Shown here in pieces: positions 42,207 through 51,066 of a stretch of 63,277 nt of DNA; positions within the stretch are counted from its first letter, which is position 1, and the number at the start of each line of letters is the position of its first letter. The translations under genes and the position numbers were made by a program. This stretch comes from Streptomyces sp. NRRL WC-3605. GTDB lineage: Bacteria; Actinomycetota; Actinomycetes; Streptomycetales; Streptomycetaceae. Under the pieces are notes generated by a model. It was not told the origin of the DNA. It worked only from the letters and a program-made list of their open reading frames with translations, and ran no database searches. The stretch lies in NCBI RefSeq assembly GCF_001509795.1, contig NZ_LLZN01000065.1, positions 1-63,277 of the forward strand. The letters are read 5' to 3'.

Positions 42207-43538
42207 TCAGAACAACCCGTGCCACATCTGCTCGACCACCAACGACCACCACGCGTCCGGATCCGTGAGCGCCGACGCGTCCACCGCCACCAACTGCTCC
42301 TGCAGCGAGGCCACTTCCGCGCCCGCCGCCACCGGGTCCAGGCCCCGCATCCGTTGCCGTGCCGTCGCCAGCAGGGCGAGGGAGCGGGCGAACGCGGCCG
42401 TCGAGACGTTGACGTAGCGGGCCGTCGCCGTGACCGGGTCCACCGCCCAGAGCGCGCCGAGGCCGTCCGGCTGGCCGCTGCCGGGCAGGCACTGCACCGC
42501 GATGACCGCGACGCCGTCGAAGCCGATGCGGACCAGGTACGACAGGGCGGCGATCTTCTCCTCGCCGGCCGGGCTGCGCCGCTCGCGCAGGTTGGTGGTC
42601 ACGTCGGTGAACAGGCCCCCGGCCGGGGGCGCGTCGGGCCGGTCGGCCGTGAAGAAGAGCGGGAGGTCGTCGGGCAGCCCCGCCGAGGTCAGCGTGGACG
42701 CGGCGGTCTCCGGGAGCGCGCTGCCCGCCAGGGCCTCGGTGGCGTACCGGCGTACGCCCTCCCCGCCGAACACCTCGACGAGATGGCGGCCGAGCTCCTC
42801 GTCGGACATCGGCGCGGCGGGCGTCACCTGCGCCGGGACCGACACGCGGTGCGGGCGGGGCGGCGGCTGCTGGCCGGCGATGCGATGCGTCGTCTCGACC
42901 TGCTCGACCAGGGCCGCGATGCCCTCGGCCCGGGTCTCCGCACGGGCACCGTACGTCTGCGAGCAGGACAACTGGGCGTTCCGGAAGGTGTTGAGGAGCT
43001 CGGCGGTGTAGCCGCCGGGCAGCAGGCTGGGGCGCAGGTCCGTGTGGACGGCGACCACGTTCTCGACGGGCACCTGCATGCGCCGCAGCTCGGACCACGC
43101 CTGGTACTCGGCGGGGGGCTGCCCCGGGGCCGAGGTGCGGAAGAGGGTGGTCTCCTCGCCGTTCGCGGGATCGATGAACGTGAACACGGCCGTGTTCCCG
43201 GGCCCGGTCACCGGGCGTTCGCCCGAGCCACCCGCGGCACCGGAGGCACCCGCACCCCCGTGCTTCTCCCTGTACATCCGCACGACCTCCTCGACCGGCA
43301 CCGACGGCCAGACCGTCAGTTCGCCGGTGCGGCGGTCCACGACGCCGCACGCGGCGCCGATCTCGGAGGGCGGCCGCCGCTCCCCGGTCTCCGGGTCACG
43401 CTCGGGCGCCGCGGGTGCCGCCCACACGACCCAGCCCAGGTCGAACTCCTGCATCCGGACCTCGCGGCGCGGCTCCGTCGTCCCTTCCGGGTTGAGCCAA
43501 CGGTCGGCGACGGCGAGCGCCTGCTCCTGGCTGGTCAC
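42207..43538 (-). CDS. Imm35-deaminase-like-SUKH-4 fusion, probable immunity protein
   Basis: This 443-residue protein seems to join three pieces. Residues 1-92 resemble Imm35 (EFDLGWVVWA, GVVDRRTGELTVWPSVPVEEVVRMY). Residues 113-215 resemble a nucleic-acid deaminase domain, but the zinc-binding pattern is altered: H165-T-D167 and P170-S171 with GGYT178, where relatives have HxE, PC and GGYC. Residues ~250-443 are SUKH-4-like (LTSAGLPDDLPLFF, YLVRIGFDGVAVIAV). A catalytically dead deaminase fold in an immunity protein could act as a decoy or binding surface. It is co-directional with the gene at 43612 (73-base gap). Confidence 0.7.
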   Translation of the reverse strand: MTSQEQALAVADRWLNPEGTTEPRREVRMQEFDLGWVVWAAPAAPERDPETGERRPPSEIGAACGVVDRRTGELTVWPSVPVEEVVRMYREKHGGAGASGAAGGSGERPVTGPGNTAVFTFIDPANGEETTLFRTSAPGQPPAEYQAWSELRRMQVPVENVVAVHTDLRPSLLPGGYTAELLNTFRNAQLSCSQTYGARAETRAEGIAALVEQVETTHRIAGQQPPPRPHRVSVPAQVTPAAPMSDEELGRHLVEVFGGEGVRRYATEALAGSALPETAASTLTSAGLPDDLPLFFTADRPDAPPAGGLFTDVTTNLRERRSPAGEEKIAALSYLVRIGFDGVAVIAVQCLPGSGQPDGLGALWAVDPVTATARYVNVSTAAFARSLALLATARQRMRGLDPVAAGAEVASLQEQLVAVDASALTDPDAWWSLVVEQMWHGLF

Positions 43539-43611
43539 GGGAGGCTCCTTCGATCGGTCGTTGCACTGCGGAAGAGTGGGGACGGGGCTGCGTCCCAGGT
43601 GGTCGTGCCGC

Positions 43612-45681
43612 CTACGAGGCTATCCCCGCGCCGGCCGCCCGGATCCGGAGGGCCTTCGCCCCCCGTGTTGTGGCCACGAGCAGGATGCCGTCGGGGGACA
43701 GGTCGGCGGCCGTGAAGGGCGTGTCCGAGATCAGCGCGGCCACCACCTCCTGGTCCGCCCGGTTCCAGACCCGCAGGTAGTCCCCGCCACGGCTCAGACC
43801 GAGCGGTGCGGCGGCACGCTCCTCCTCGGACGGGCGGACGATCCGGTCGAGATCGGCGTCGTCCAGGAGACCCGGCTGTACGAGGCGGTGGACGAGTACG
43901 GCGGTCCCGGACACCCCGCCCCCCGCCGTGGTCCCGGACTCCCCGCCCTCCACCGTGGTCCCGGATTCCCCGCCCCCCGTACCGGCGCCGACGGGCCGTG
44001 CGCCCGGCGTCCCCGGCGGCAAGACCAGCACGGCGACCGGCGTGGCGCCGGCCCCCTCCGCGCCGGGCAGGCTGCCCACCGTCACCGCGCTGACGCCGCC
44101 GGCCACCGGCAGGCTCCACAGCGTCTGCCAGGGCAGGTCCAGGCCGAGCCGTCCGTGGATGGCCTCGGCGTACTCGGGCAGGCCGTCCTCGACGAACGCG
44201 GTCTCCAGGAGCGCCGCCCGCAGCAGGGTGGGCGCCTGGGTGCGGGTCAGCAGGGGAGCCGTCCGCAGATACGTCCGGGCCGGCGCGCCCAGTTGCTCCA
44301 GCGGTACGGCCTCGACGGCGGCCCGCAGCGGCACCGGATCGGCGTGCACGAACAGCCCGGGGTCAGTCAGGAGTTGGGGCAGCAGCCCGGCCTCCAGCGT
44401 GTGGCCGGCGATGTGGTCGCGGACGTACGGGTCGGCCTTGCCCCAGTCCTGGTCCGGCACGGCCTCCAGCAGCGCCATCGCGATCTGCGTCTGGGCGGCC
44501 GCGACGTTCGGCAGACCGGCGCGGATCTCCTCGGCGAGCGCCGGATGCAGCAGCCGCAGCAGAGTGCGCTCACCGTCCGCGCTGTCGCCCTCCGCGCCCT
44601 CCTCGCCCCCGCCGGCAGCCTCGCCCCCTCCTTCAGACGCCGCCTCCTCCGCTTCCGCCGGAACCTCCACCGGCTGCACGAACGGCCCCGCGAGCAGCAT
44701 GCCGCCCGCGATGGCCGGGCTCATGTCGTGCCCGGCGACGGCGCTCGCCAGCCGTGACCAGAGCTGAACGGGTATCCCCTCCGCCTCGGCCAGCGCCAGC
44801 GGCGCCAGCAGCAGCCGCAGCGTCTGCGAGTCGGTACCGAGCCGCCGGGCGTGCAGGTCGAGGGCCGTCCCGACCGACGTCGGCAGGAACCGTTCGTCGG
44901 CCGGATCGAAGCCCTCCGGGGCCATGAGCGCGCAGTGGACGGCGAGTTGGACGACCAGCGGACTTCCGGCCCGCCGCCCGATCGCCGCTCCCAGTGCGAG
45001 CCGGGCGGCCGGGTCCACGGTGAACGGCAGTTCCGGTGCGCCGAACTCCGGGTCCAGCGCGGCCTGCGCGTACCGCACCAGGAGGTCCGGGTCGGCCCAC
45101 TCCGGTGCGTCGAGGTCGATGATCTGAGCGGTGCCCGGCGGCAGTCCCTCCGCCACCTCGGCGGCGAGCGGACGCGGCACCTCGGCCATCAGCCGCACGG
45201 TCCCGGTGGCGGCCAGCGGGGCCAGCACCTCCCGTACGAGCCGGGCCGGTTCGTCGGCGGCGCGCACCGGACCCGCCCGGTCCACGTCCGGGACGACCAC
45301 GGTCACCGGCTCGTCCAGTGCGGCCAGTTCGGCGTACACGCCCTGGACGCCGGTGGCCCGCAGCCCGAAGTGGTCGGCGATCAGCCAGAGGACCTGGGCC
45401 GCGGTCAGCCCCTCGGCGCTCGGCACCGCGGGCGCCGGCAGCTCCGGCGGCACCGTCGACGGGTCCATCGCGTCCAGCGGGAGCTGCTTGCGGTACTCCG
45501 GCTCGCACAGCATGAGGAACCCGGTGAGCAGTCGCGAACGCCCGCTGCCCGCGTCGCCGGTGAGCACCACCACGCGCGGGGCGCCGGGCGCCGCCGCCCG
45601 CCACGCGGCGAGTGCGCGCAAGGCCGCCGTACGGCCACCTATGTGGGGGTGCGGTGCGTAGTCCTCGGTCGAGCCGGTCAT
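43612..45681 (-). CDS. P-loop (GSGRS) STAND-like protein with C-terminal repeat-like strands
   Basis: The 689-residue product has a Walker A-like GDAGSGRS (residues 42-49, Arg in place of Lys) and VTVVVPDVDRAG as a Walker-B-like strand. A helical middle with LLLAPLALAEAEGIPVQLW resembles STAND/AAA winged-helix regions. There is a Glu/Gly low-complexity insert near 325-350, LPWQTLWSLPVAGG, and a C-terminus ending AADLSPDGILLVATT, typical of a WD-like blade. Unlike the array proteins it has no SUKH-4 tail that I can see. Its PWxTLW motif relates it to them. Probably a distant member or a regulator of the locus. Confidence 0.7.
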   Translation of the reverse strand: MTGSTEDYAPHPHIGGRTAALRALAAWRAAAPGAPRVVVLTGDAGSGRSRLLTGFLMLCEPEYRKQLPLDAMDPSTVPPELPAPAVPSAEGLTAAQVLWLIADHFGLRATGVQGVYAELAALDEPVTVVVPDVDRAGPVRAADEPARLVREVLAPLAATGTVRLMAEVPRPLAAEVAEGLPPGTAQIIDLDAPEWADPDLLVRYAQAALDPEFGAPELPFTVDPAARLALGAAIGRRAGSPLVVQLAVHCALMAPEGFDPADERFLPTSVGTALDLHARRLGTDSQTLRLLLAPLALAEAEGIPVQLWSRLASAVAGHDMSPAIAGGMLLAGPFVQPVEVPAEAEEAASEGGGEAAGGGEEGAEGDSADGERTLLRLLHPALAEEIRAGLPNVAAAQTQIAMALLEAVPDQDWGKADPYVRDHIAGHTLEAGLLPQLLTDPGLFVHADPVPLRAAVEAVPLEQLGAPARTYLRTAPLLTRTQAPTLLRAALLETAFVEDGLPEYAEAIHGRLGLDLPWQTLWSLPVAGGVSAVTVGSLPGAEGAGATPVAVLVLPPGTPGARPVGAGTGGGESGTTVEGGESGTTAGGGVSGTAVLVHRLVQPGLLDDADLDRIVRPSEEERAAAPLGLSRGGDYLRVWNRADQEVVAALISDTPFTAADLSPDGILLVATTRGAKALRIRAAGAGIAS

Positions 45682-45805
45682 GGGTCCCCGTCCTCCGCCG
45701 TCACGGACGCAATCGTTACGGTCCCGATCTTAGGCGCCGGGCAGCGAACGAACACGACGGTGGGGGCGTACGGACAGGAGCACCCCGCGCCCCAGCCCGG
45801 ACCCG

Positions 45806-46105
45806 CTACTCGCCCGGCGCCGGCTCCAGGTCGAACTCGCCGTCGCGTGCGCCCAGGACGAACGCCTGCCACTCCGCCTCGGTGTAGCGCAGCACCGTGC
45901 CGGGGTCCAGGGAGGACCGCATGGCGACCGCGCCGTTCGGCAGGTACGCGATCTCCACGCGCTCCTCGTCCTGCTCGGTGCCGGGCGCGCAGTGCCACTC
46001 GACGCCGGAGATGTCGAGGGCGTACAGCTCGTCCCGCTCCCGCTCCTTGCGCGCCTTGGTGTCCTCGGCCGCGGTCCCGGCCTCGTTGTTGCGTGCCTCG
46101 GTCAT
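45806..46105 (-). CDS. DUF397 domain protein
   Basis: This 99-residue protein starts at ATG 46105 and contains the DUF397 signature: ISGVEWHCAPG, VEIAYLPNGAVAMRSS, VLRYTEAEWQAFVLGARDGEFD. DUF397 proteins are common in Streptomyces beside helix-turn-helix regulators and are thought to act in signalling; no XRE partner is adjacent here. The position between ESX genes may link it to their control. Confidence 0.85.
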   Translation of the reverse strand: MTEARNNEAGTAAEDTKARKERERDELYALDISGVEWHCAPGTEQDEERVEIAYLPNGAVAMRSSLDPGTVLRYTEAEWQAFVLGARDGEFDLEPAPGE

Positions 46106-46207
46106 GCCGCTGGGCCTCTTCCTGACGTGCGAACGACGTACGGCTCTCACCCTACTGACGCCAGGAGTCCCCCACATGGCGGTCGCGCACTCGTCCCCCG
46201 GGCGGGT

Positions 46208-46277
46208 GGTGTGCCACGAACAGCGGACGAATGGTGGGCCGCGAACAGCGGACGAGTGGTGTGCCGCGAAGACCGAT
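46208..46277 (-). repeat. Imperfect 25-bp tandem repeat, about 2.8 copies
   Basis: Units at 46208-46232, 46233-46257 and 46258-46277 share GGTG-GCC-CGAA-AGCGGACGA. They sit just past the stop of the WXG100-like gene at 46288. No coding role; possibly slippage-derived. Confidence 0.75.
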
Positions 46278-46287
46278 GGGCGCAGGC

Positions 46288-46689
46288 TCAGTTCGACGGC
46301 CGCGTGTGCAGCTGCCCCTGCGCCACCCCCGACGGCACCTTGACCTGCCCGTCGTAGTCGGCCATCGTGTCGCGCCAGATGGCGTCCTGCTCGGCCTCGT
46401 TCTGCTCGTGGGCCAGACCCATCTTGGTGAAGGCGACGCCCATGCCGGCGATGCGTTCCGCCAGGCTGCCCATCGACTCGTACATGCCGTCGCGCAGGCC
46501 CTCGTAGACGACGCCGAACTTCTCGCCGATGTCGTCGTCGCCCCAGGGCGGGGTGTCGCCCTTCTCCAGCGCGGTCAGACCCGTCTGGAGCGCCTTCACG
46601 GCCTTGGCGAAGTCCGCGCCGGCGCTGAACATCGTGTAGCCCTCGCTCTTGAGGACCGCGGGATCGGAGTCCATGTAGTCCGATGACAC
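46288..46689 (-). CDS. WXG100-like protein next to eccC
   Basis: I start at GTG 46689, five bases after GGGGGG; ATG 46674 is an alternative. The 133-residue product matches the 18527 protein: ADFAKAVKALQTGL, then TPPWGDDDIGEKFGVVYEGLRDGM with the same variant turn. Where the sister has YDASD, this one has HEQNE, so the tyrosine of the export motif is replaced by His. It lies 166 bases downstream of eccC on the same strand and is a plausible substrate or regulator of it. Confidence 0.8.
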   Translation of the reverse strand: MSSDYMDSDPAVLKSEGYTMFSAGADFAKAVKALQTGLTALEKGDTPPWGDDDIGEKFGVVYEGLRDGMYESMGSLAERIAGMGVAFTKMGLAHEQNEAEQDAIWRDTMADYDGQVKVPSGVAQGQLHTRPSN

Positions 46690-46759
46690 AACTGCCCCCC
46701 GTGGCTCGGCATCTCTGTCCCACCGCCACCATAACCGGGGCACCAGCCGCGGACCCAGC

Positions 46760-46775
46760 CCCGGGCCGGCCCGGG
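46760..46775. repeat. 16-bp perfect palindrome between eccC and the WXG100-like gene
   Basis: CCCGGGCCGGCCCGGG reads the same on both strands and could form a small hairpin or bind a dimeric protein. It lies about 80 bases after the eccC stop. Confidence 0.5.
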
Positions 46776-46855
46776 ACAGCCCCGCGACATCCCCTGGACG
46801 CCGGAGGGGCGGCACCCTCCTCGGGTACCGCCCCACACACAAAAGCCGACAGCGC

Positions 46856-49800
46856 TCAGAACCGGTTCGGCAGCCACCCCGTCTGGATGAGCTGCCCCCC
46901 ACGCCTGCGGGTGTGGAAGTACCCACGCCCCGGCGGCAACTGCGTCGCCGTGATGTTGCCGAGGAGCGCGCCCTCGGACCGGTCGCCGGAGAGCACGACA
47001 CCCTGGGCGCCGAGCTCCCGCATCCGCTGCATCACCGGCTCGTACAGCGACCGGCTGGCACCGCCCGACGCCCGCGCGATGATCACGCGCAGACCGATGT
47101 CACGCGCGAACGGCAGGTACTCGAGCAGCGGAGCCAGCGGGTTCACGCCGGTCGCCACCAGGTCGTAGTCGTCGACGATGACGAACGCGTCCGGGCTGTT
47201 GTACCAGCTGCGGTTGCGCAGCTGCTCGGGCGTGACGTCCGGGCCGGGCATCCGGCGGTGCATCGAACCGGCCAGGCCCTCCAGCGTCTCGCTCAGGGCC
47301 GGCGCCGCCGCGCAGTAGCGCGACAGGTGCGACTCGGGCACGCCCTCCAGGTGGGCGCGACGGTAGTCACCCATGACGATCTTCGCCTGCTCCGGCGTGT
47401 ACCGCTCGGTGATCTGCTTGATGAGCAGCCGCAGCATCGCCGACTTACCGGACTCGCTCTCACCGAACACGATGAACAGCGGGTCGGTCTCGAAGTCGAC
47501 GAAGACCGGCGACAGCGAGGACTCGTCGATACCGATGGCGACACCGCGGTCCGGGTGCTCGAAGCCCTTCGGCAGCCGGTCCGCCGGCATCATCGTGGGC
47601 AGCAGGCGCACCGCCGGGGCGTGGCTGCCCTGCCAGTTGTCGTTGATGCCGCGGATCAGGATGGACGTGGCCTCGGACAGGTCCTCCGTCTCCGAGGAGC
47701 CGTCGACGCGCGGCAGACCCGCCATGAAGTGCAGCTTGTCCTGGGTCAGACCGCGGCCCGGCACGGTCGCCGGGACGTTCTGCGCGACCTTGCGGTCGAT
47801 CTCGGACTCGGTGGGGTCGCCGAGCCGCAGCTCGATGCGGTTCTGGAGCATGTCCTTGAGCGCGGGCCGGACCTCGGTGTAGCGGCTGGCGGTGAGGATG
47901 ACGTGCACGCCGAAGCCGAGGCCGCGTGTCGCGATCTCGGTGACGGACGCCTCCAGCTGCTCGTAGTCCGTCTTGAAGGTGGCCCAGCCGTCGACGACCA
48001 GGAACACGTCGCCCCAGGGCTGGTCGGGCAGCTGCCCCGCCGCCCGGCGCTGCCGGTAGGTGGTGATCGAGTCGACGTTGTTGGTGCGGAAGTACTCCTC
48101 GCGGGCGTTGAGGATGCCCTCGACCTCGCTGACCGTGCGGCGCACCTTCTCGGCGTCCAGACGGTTGGCGACGCCGCCGACGTGCGCCAGCTCCTCCATC
48201 GAGATCAGACCGCCACCACCGAAGTCCAGGCAGTAGAACTGCACTTCGGACGGTGTGTGGGTGAGGGCGAACGACGAGATCAGCGTGCGCAGCAGGGTCG
48301 ACTTGCCGGACTGCGGGCCACCCACGAACAGACCGTGACCGGCACCGCCGGAGAAGTCCCGGTACAGCACGTCACGCCGCTGCTCGAACGGCTTGTCGAC
48401 GAGGCCGACCGGTACGTTCAGCCGGCCCAGGGCCGTGTAGTCCGGTGCGGTCAGACCGCGGTCCTGGGTGACGGCGAGCTGCGGGAGCAGCTGCTCCAGC
48501 GACGGCGCCTCCTCCAGCGGCGGCAGCCACACCTGGTGGGCGGGCGGTCCCTGGTTGACCATGCGGCCGACGAGGACGTCGAGGACGGTGTCGGCCAGCG
48601 CGTCGTCGACGCGGTTCTCGGGCTCCGGCTCCTCCACGACGGGCTGCGGGGGCAGCGCCACCTGCTCCGCCGTGAACAGCGCGGGCCGCAGCTGCGTCGA
48701 ACGGCTCACCCGCGACGGGCCCTCGCCGTGGTACGGCCCGGACACGTACGCGGCCTTGAAGCGGACCATCGTGTCGGTGTCGTAGCGCAGGTAGCCGGAG
48801 CCAGGGATCGACGGCAGGTGGTAGGCGTCGGGCACACCGATCGCCGTACGGGACTCGGCGGCGGAGAACGTCCGCAGACCGATCCGGTACGACAGGTAGG
48901 TGTCCAGACCGCGCAGCTTGCCCTCCTCCAGGCGCTGCGAGGCCAGCAGCAGGTGGATGCCCAGCGACCGGCCGATACGGCCGATCTGGATGAACATGTC
49001 GATGAAGTCGGGCTTGGCGGTGAGGAGTTCGGAGAACTCGTCGAGCACGATCACCAGAGAGGCCAGCGGCTCCAGCGCGGCGCCCGCGGCCCGGGCCTTC
49101 TCGTAGTCGTGCAGGTTGGCGTAGTTGCCCGCCGAGCGCAGCAGCTCCTGGCGGCGCTGCGTCTCACCCATGATCGAGTCGCGCATACGGTCGACCAGGG
49201 TGAGGTCGTCCGCCAGGTTGGTGATGACGGCCGCGGTGTGCGGCATGTCCGCCATGCCGGCGAAGGTCGCGCCACCCTTGAAGTCCGCGAGGATGAAGTT
49301 CAGCGTCTCCGAGGAGTGCGTGACCGCGAGACCGAGCACCAGCGTGCGCAGCACCTCGGACTTGCCGGAACCGGTGGCGCCGACGCACAGGCCGTGCGGG
49401 CCCATGCCCTCCTGGGAGGCCTCCTTGAGGTCGAGCATGACCGGTTCGCCGTTCTCGCCGACGCCGATCGGCACGCGCAGCCGCTCGTGCAGGGTGCGCG
49501 GCCGCCAGGTGCGGGAGACGTCGACCGTGCCGGCGTCGCCGATGCCCATCAGGTCGGTGAAGTCCAGGTTGGACAGCAGCGGTTCGCCCTCCTCCGCCGA
49601 GCCCACCCGGAACGGGGCGAGCTGGCGGGCCAGGGACTCGGCCTGCGCCACGTTGAGGACGTCCGGTCGGCCGCTGTACGCGGACTCGTGGCCGACGAAC
49701 AGCCGCATCCGCTGCGGCTTCACGTACGCCGTGAGGCCGGCCCGCAGCTCCTCCTCCAGCTCGCCGGGGGCGATCTCCAGGAAGGTGACGCCCTGCAAGC

Positions 49801-50812
49801 CCTCGCTGCTGGCCAGCTCGGAGTCCGGGGGCACGGTGCCGCCGTCCAGGACGACGATCAGGTGCGGCTGGTCGTAGACGGGGTTCGCCTCGCGGTTCCA
49901 GCGCGGCCGGTCGTCCAACTGGTCCGCCAGCGACTCCTCCAGCTCGCCGAGGTCGTCGAAGAGGAGCCGGGTCGAGCCGGCGCCGTCCTTCACCTTCGGG
50001 TGCTGGCTGTGCGGCAGCCACTTGATCCAGTCCCACTCCTCCGCCGAGGACGGATGCGCCACGACGGCGATCATCAGGTCCTCGGGGGAGTGCAGCGTGG
50101 CCAGTTGGGACAGGGCCGCGCGGGCGTTGCCGTAGACCGTCTCCGTCTCGCCGCAGATCGTCACGTGGTAGAAGGCGCGCAGCGAGATCGCGACGGGCAG
50201 GTCGGACAGGCTGCCGTGCGCGTCGAGGAACGCCTTCATGGCGGCCGCCGTCAGCGGCTCCAGCTCCTCCTTGGGCGCCGTCTCGGGCGCCACCAGCGGG
50301 GTGTTGAGCTGCTGCACGCCGCGGCCGATGCGCACGGAGGCGAAGTCGCCGTCGGTCGGGCGCCGCTCCCACAGCCGCCTGCTGTCCGCCGCCACCGCCC
50401 ACAGCTGCTCCGGGTCCGGATGCTGGAACAGCTGGCTCTGCCGCTGGAGTTCGGCGGTCTTGTGCACGTCCTTGCGGACCTGCTCCAGATAGCGGAAGTA
50501 GTCACGCCGGTCCTGCGCCATGCCCGCGCCGCCGCCCTGCCGCGACTTGGCGAACTGGGCTATGGCCATGGCCACCGTCGAGGCCAGCATCAGACCACCG
50601 ACCACCCTCATGTACGAGGGCAGGTTGGGCATGAAGAAGAAGCCGACCGAACCCAGCATGCCCATCATGGGCAGCAGGTTCATCAGCATGCTCTCGTCGC
50701 CCTCGCGCGGAATCTCGGGCGGCGTCTCGAGTTTGACCTCGCCGTCCGGGACGGCCGGGGGCACTGTCCGCGGTGGTCGCTTGATGATGACGACGCTCAC
50801 CGATGCACTCAT
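46856..50812 (-). CDS. eccC: Type VII secretion ATPase EccC, single-chain form
   Basis: EccC is the motor of the ESX system. The 1318-residue product has two membrane helices (about 43-60 and 66-84), then three FtsK/SpoIIIE ATPase domains with P-loops GATGSGKS (K484), GGPQSGKS (K837) and GESESGKS (K1123). Only the first has a Walker B with Glu (IVLDEFSE); the second reads FLVVDGWA and the third FVIVDDYD, as expected if domain 1 alone hydrolyses efficiently and the others bind substrate tails. A GTG at 50800 (MSVVIIKRPPR) may be the true start, because GAAGG abuts the ATG at 50812. It is divergent from eccD. Confidence 0.95.
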   Translation of the reverse strand: MSASVSVVIIKRPPRTVPPAVPDGEVKLETPPEIPREGDESMLMNLLPMMGMLGSVGFFFMPNLPSYMRVVGGLMLASTVAMAIAQFAKSRQGGGAGMAQDRRDYFRYLEQVRKDVHKTAELQRQSQLFQHPDPEQLWAVAADSRRLWERRPTDGDFASVRIGRGVQQLNTPLVAPETAPKEELEPLTAAAMKAFLDAHGSLSDLPVAISLRAFYHVTICGETETVYGNARAALSQLATLHSPEDLMIAVVAHPSSAEEWDWIKWLPHSQHPKVKDGAGSTRLLFDDLGELEESLADQLDDRPRWNREANPVYDQPHLIVVLDGGTVPPDSELASSEGLQGVTFLEIAPGELEEELRAGLTAYVKPQRMRLFVGHESAYSGRPDVLNVAQAESLARQLAPFRVGSAEEGEPLLSNLDFTDLMGIGDAGTVDVSRTWRPRTLHERLRVPIGVGENGEPVMLDLKEASQEGMGPHGLCVGATGSGKSEVLRTLVLGLAVTHSSETLNFILADFKGGATFAGMADMPHTAAVITNLADDLTLVDRMRDSIMGETQRRQELLRSAGNYANLHDYEKARAAGAALEPLASLVIVLDEFSELLTAKPDFIDMFIQIGRIGRSLGIHLLLASQRLEEGKLRGLDTYLSYRIGLRTFSAAESRTAIGVPDAYHLPSIPGSGYLRYDTDTMVRFKAAYVSGPYHGEGPSRVSRSTQLRPALFTAEQVALPPQPVVEEPEPENRVDDALADTVLDVLVGRMVNQGPPAHQVWLPPLEEAPSLEQLLPQLAVTQDRGLTAPDYTALGRLNVPVGLVDKPFEQRRDVLYRDFSGGAGHGLFVGGPQSGKSTLLRTLISSFALTHTPSEVQFYCLDFGGGGLISMEELAHVGGVANRLDAEKVRRTVSEVEGILNAREEYFRTNNVDSITTYRQRRAAGQLPDQPWGDVFLVVDGWATFKTDYEQLEASVTEIATRGLGFGVHVILTASRYTEVRPALKDMLQNRIELRLGDPTESEIDRKVAQNVPATVPGRGLTQDKLHFMAGLPRVDGSSETEDLSEATSILIRGINDNWQGSHAPAVRLLPTMMPADRLPKGFEHPDRGVAIGIDESSLSPVFVDFETDPLFIVFGESESGKSAMLRLLIKQITERYTPEQAKIVMGDYRRAHLEGVPESHLSRYCAAAPALSETLEGLAGSMHRRMPGPDVTPEQLRNRSWYNSPDAFVIVDDYDLVATGVNPLAPLLEYLPFARDIGLRVIIARASGGASRSLYEPVMQRMRELGAQGVVLSGDRSEGALLGNITATQLPPGRGYFHTRRRGGQLIQTGWLPNRF

Positions 50813-51066
50813 CCTTCGCGATTGATACGTCCTGGCATTGACGCCCCCGTGTACCGCGACGTTCTGTTCGCGTAGGCGCCGTTCGCGTAGGCGTCGATCC
50901 TACTGATGCCGGAAGGGCCCCAGGGAGCCAGGAGGATGGAGATGCGGCGCAGGTCCTGGGAGGAATGCGGGAGGTCCCCCCTGAGGCGGGTGCCACAACG
51001 GATAGGGTGGCCAACCGCGTCGTACGAGCGACGCGAAGAAGCCTTGTCTAGCAGGGGGAACACCAG
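50813..51066. promoter_or_regulatory. Divergent eccC/eccD promoter region with a 13-bp direct repeat
   Basis: GTTCGCGTAGGCG occurs at 50866-50878 and 50881-50893, 15 bases apart, in the part nearest eccC. On the plus strand TAGGGT (51003-51008) is a candidate -10 for eccD, about 58 bases before its start. The direct repeats could be a regulator site or a repeated promoter element. Confidence 0.45.

Noticed and set aside
46913..50875. 1320-codon plus-strand open frame opposite eccC
   Set aside because: It mirrors eccC exactly and lacks any domain pattern, so it is an antisense shadow.
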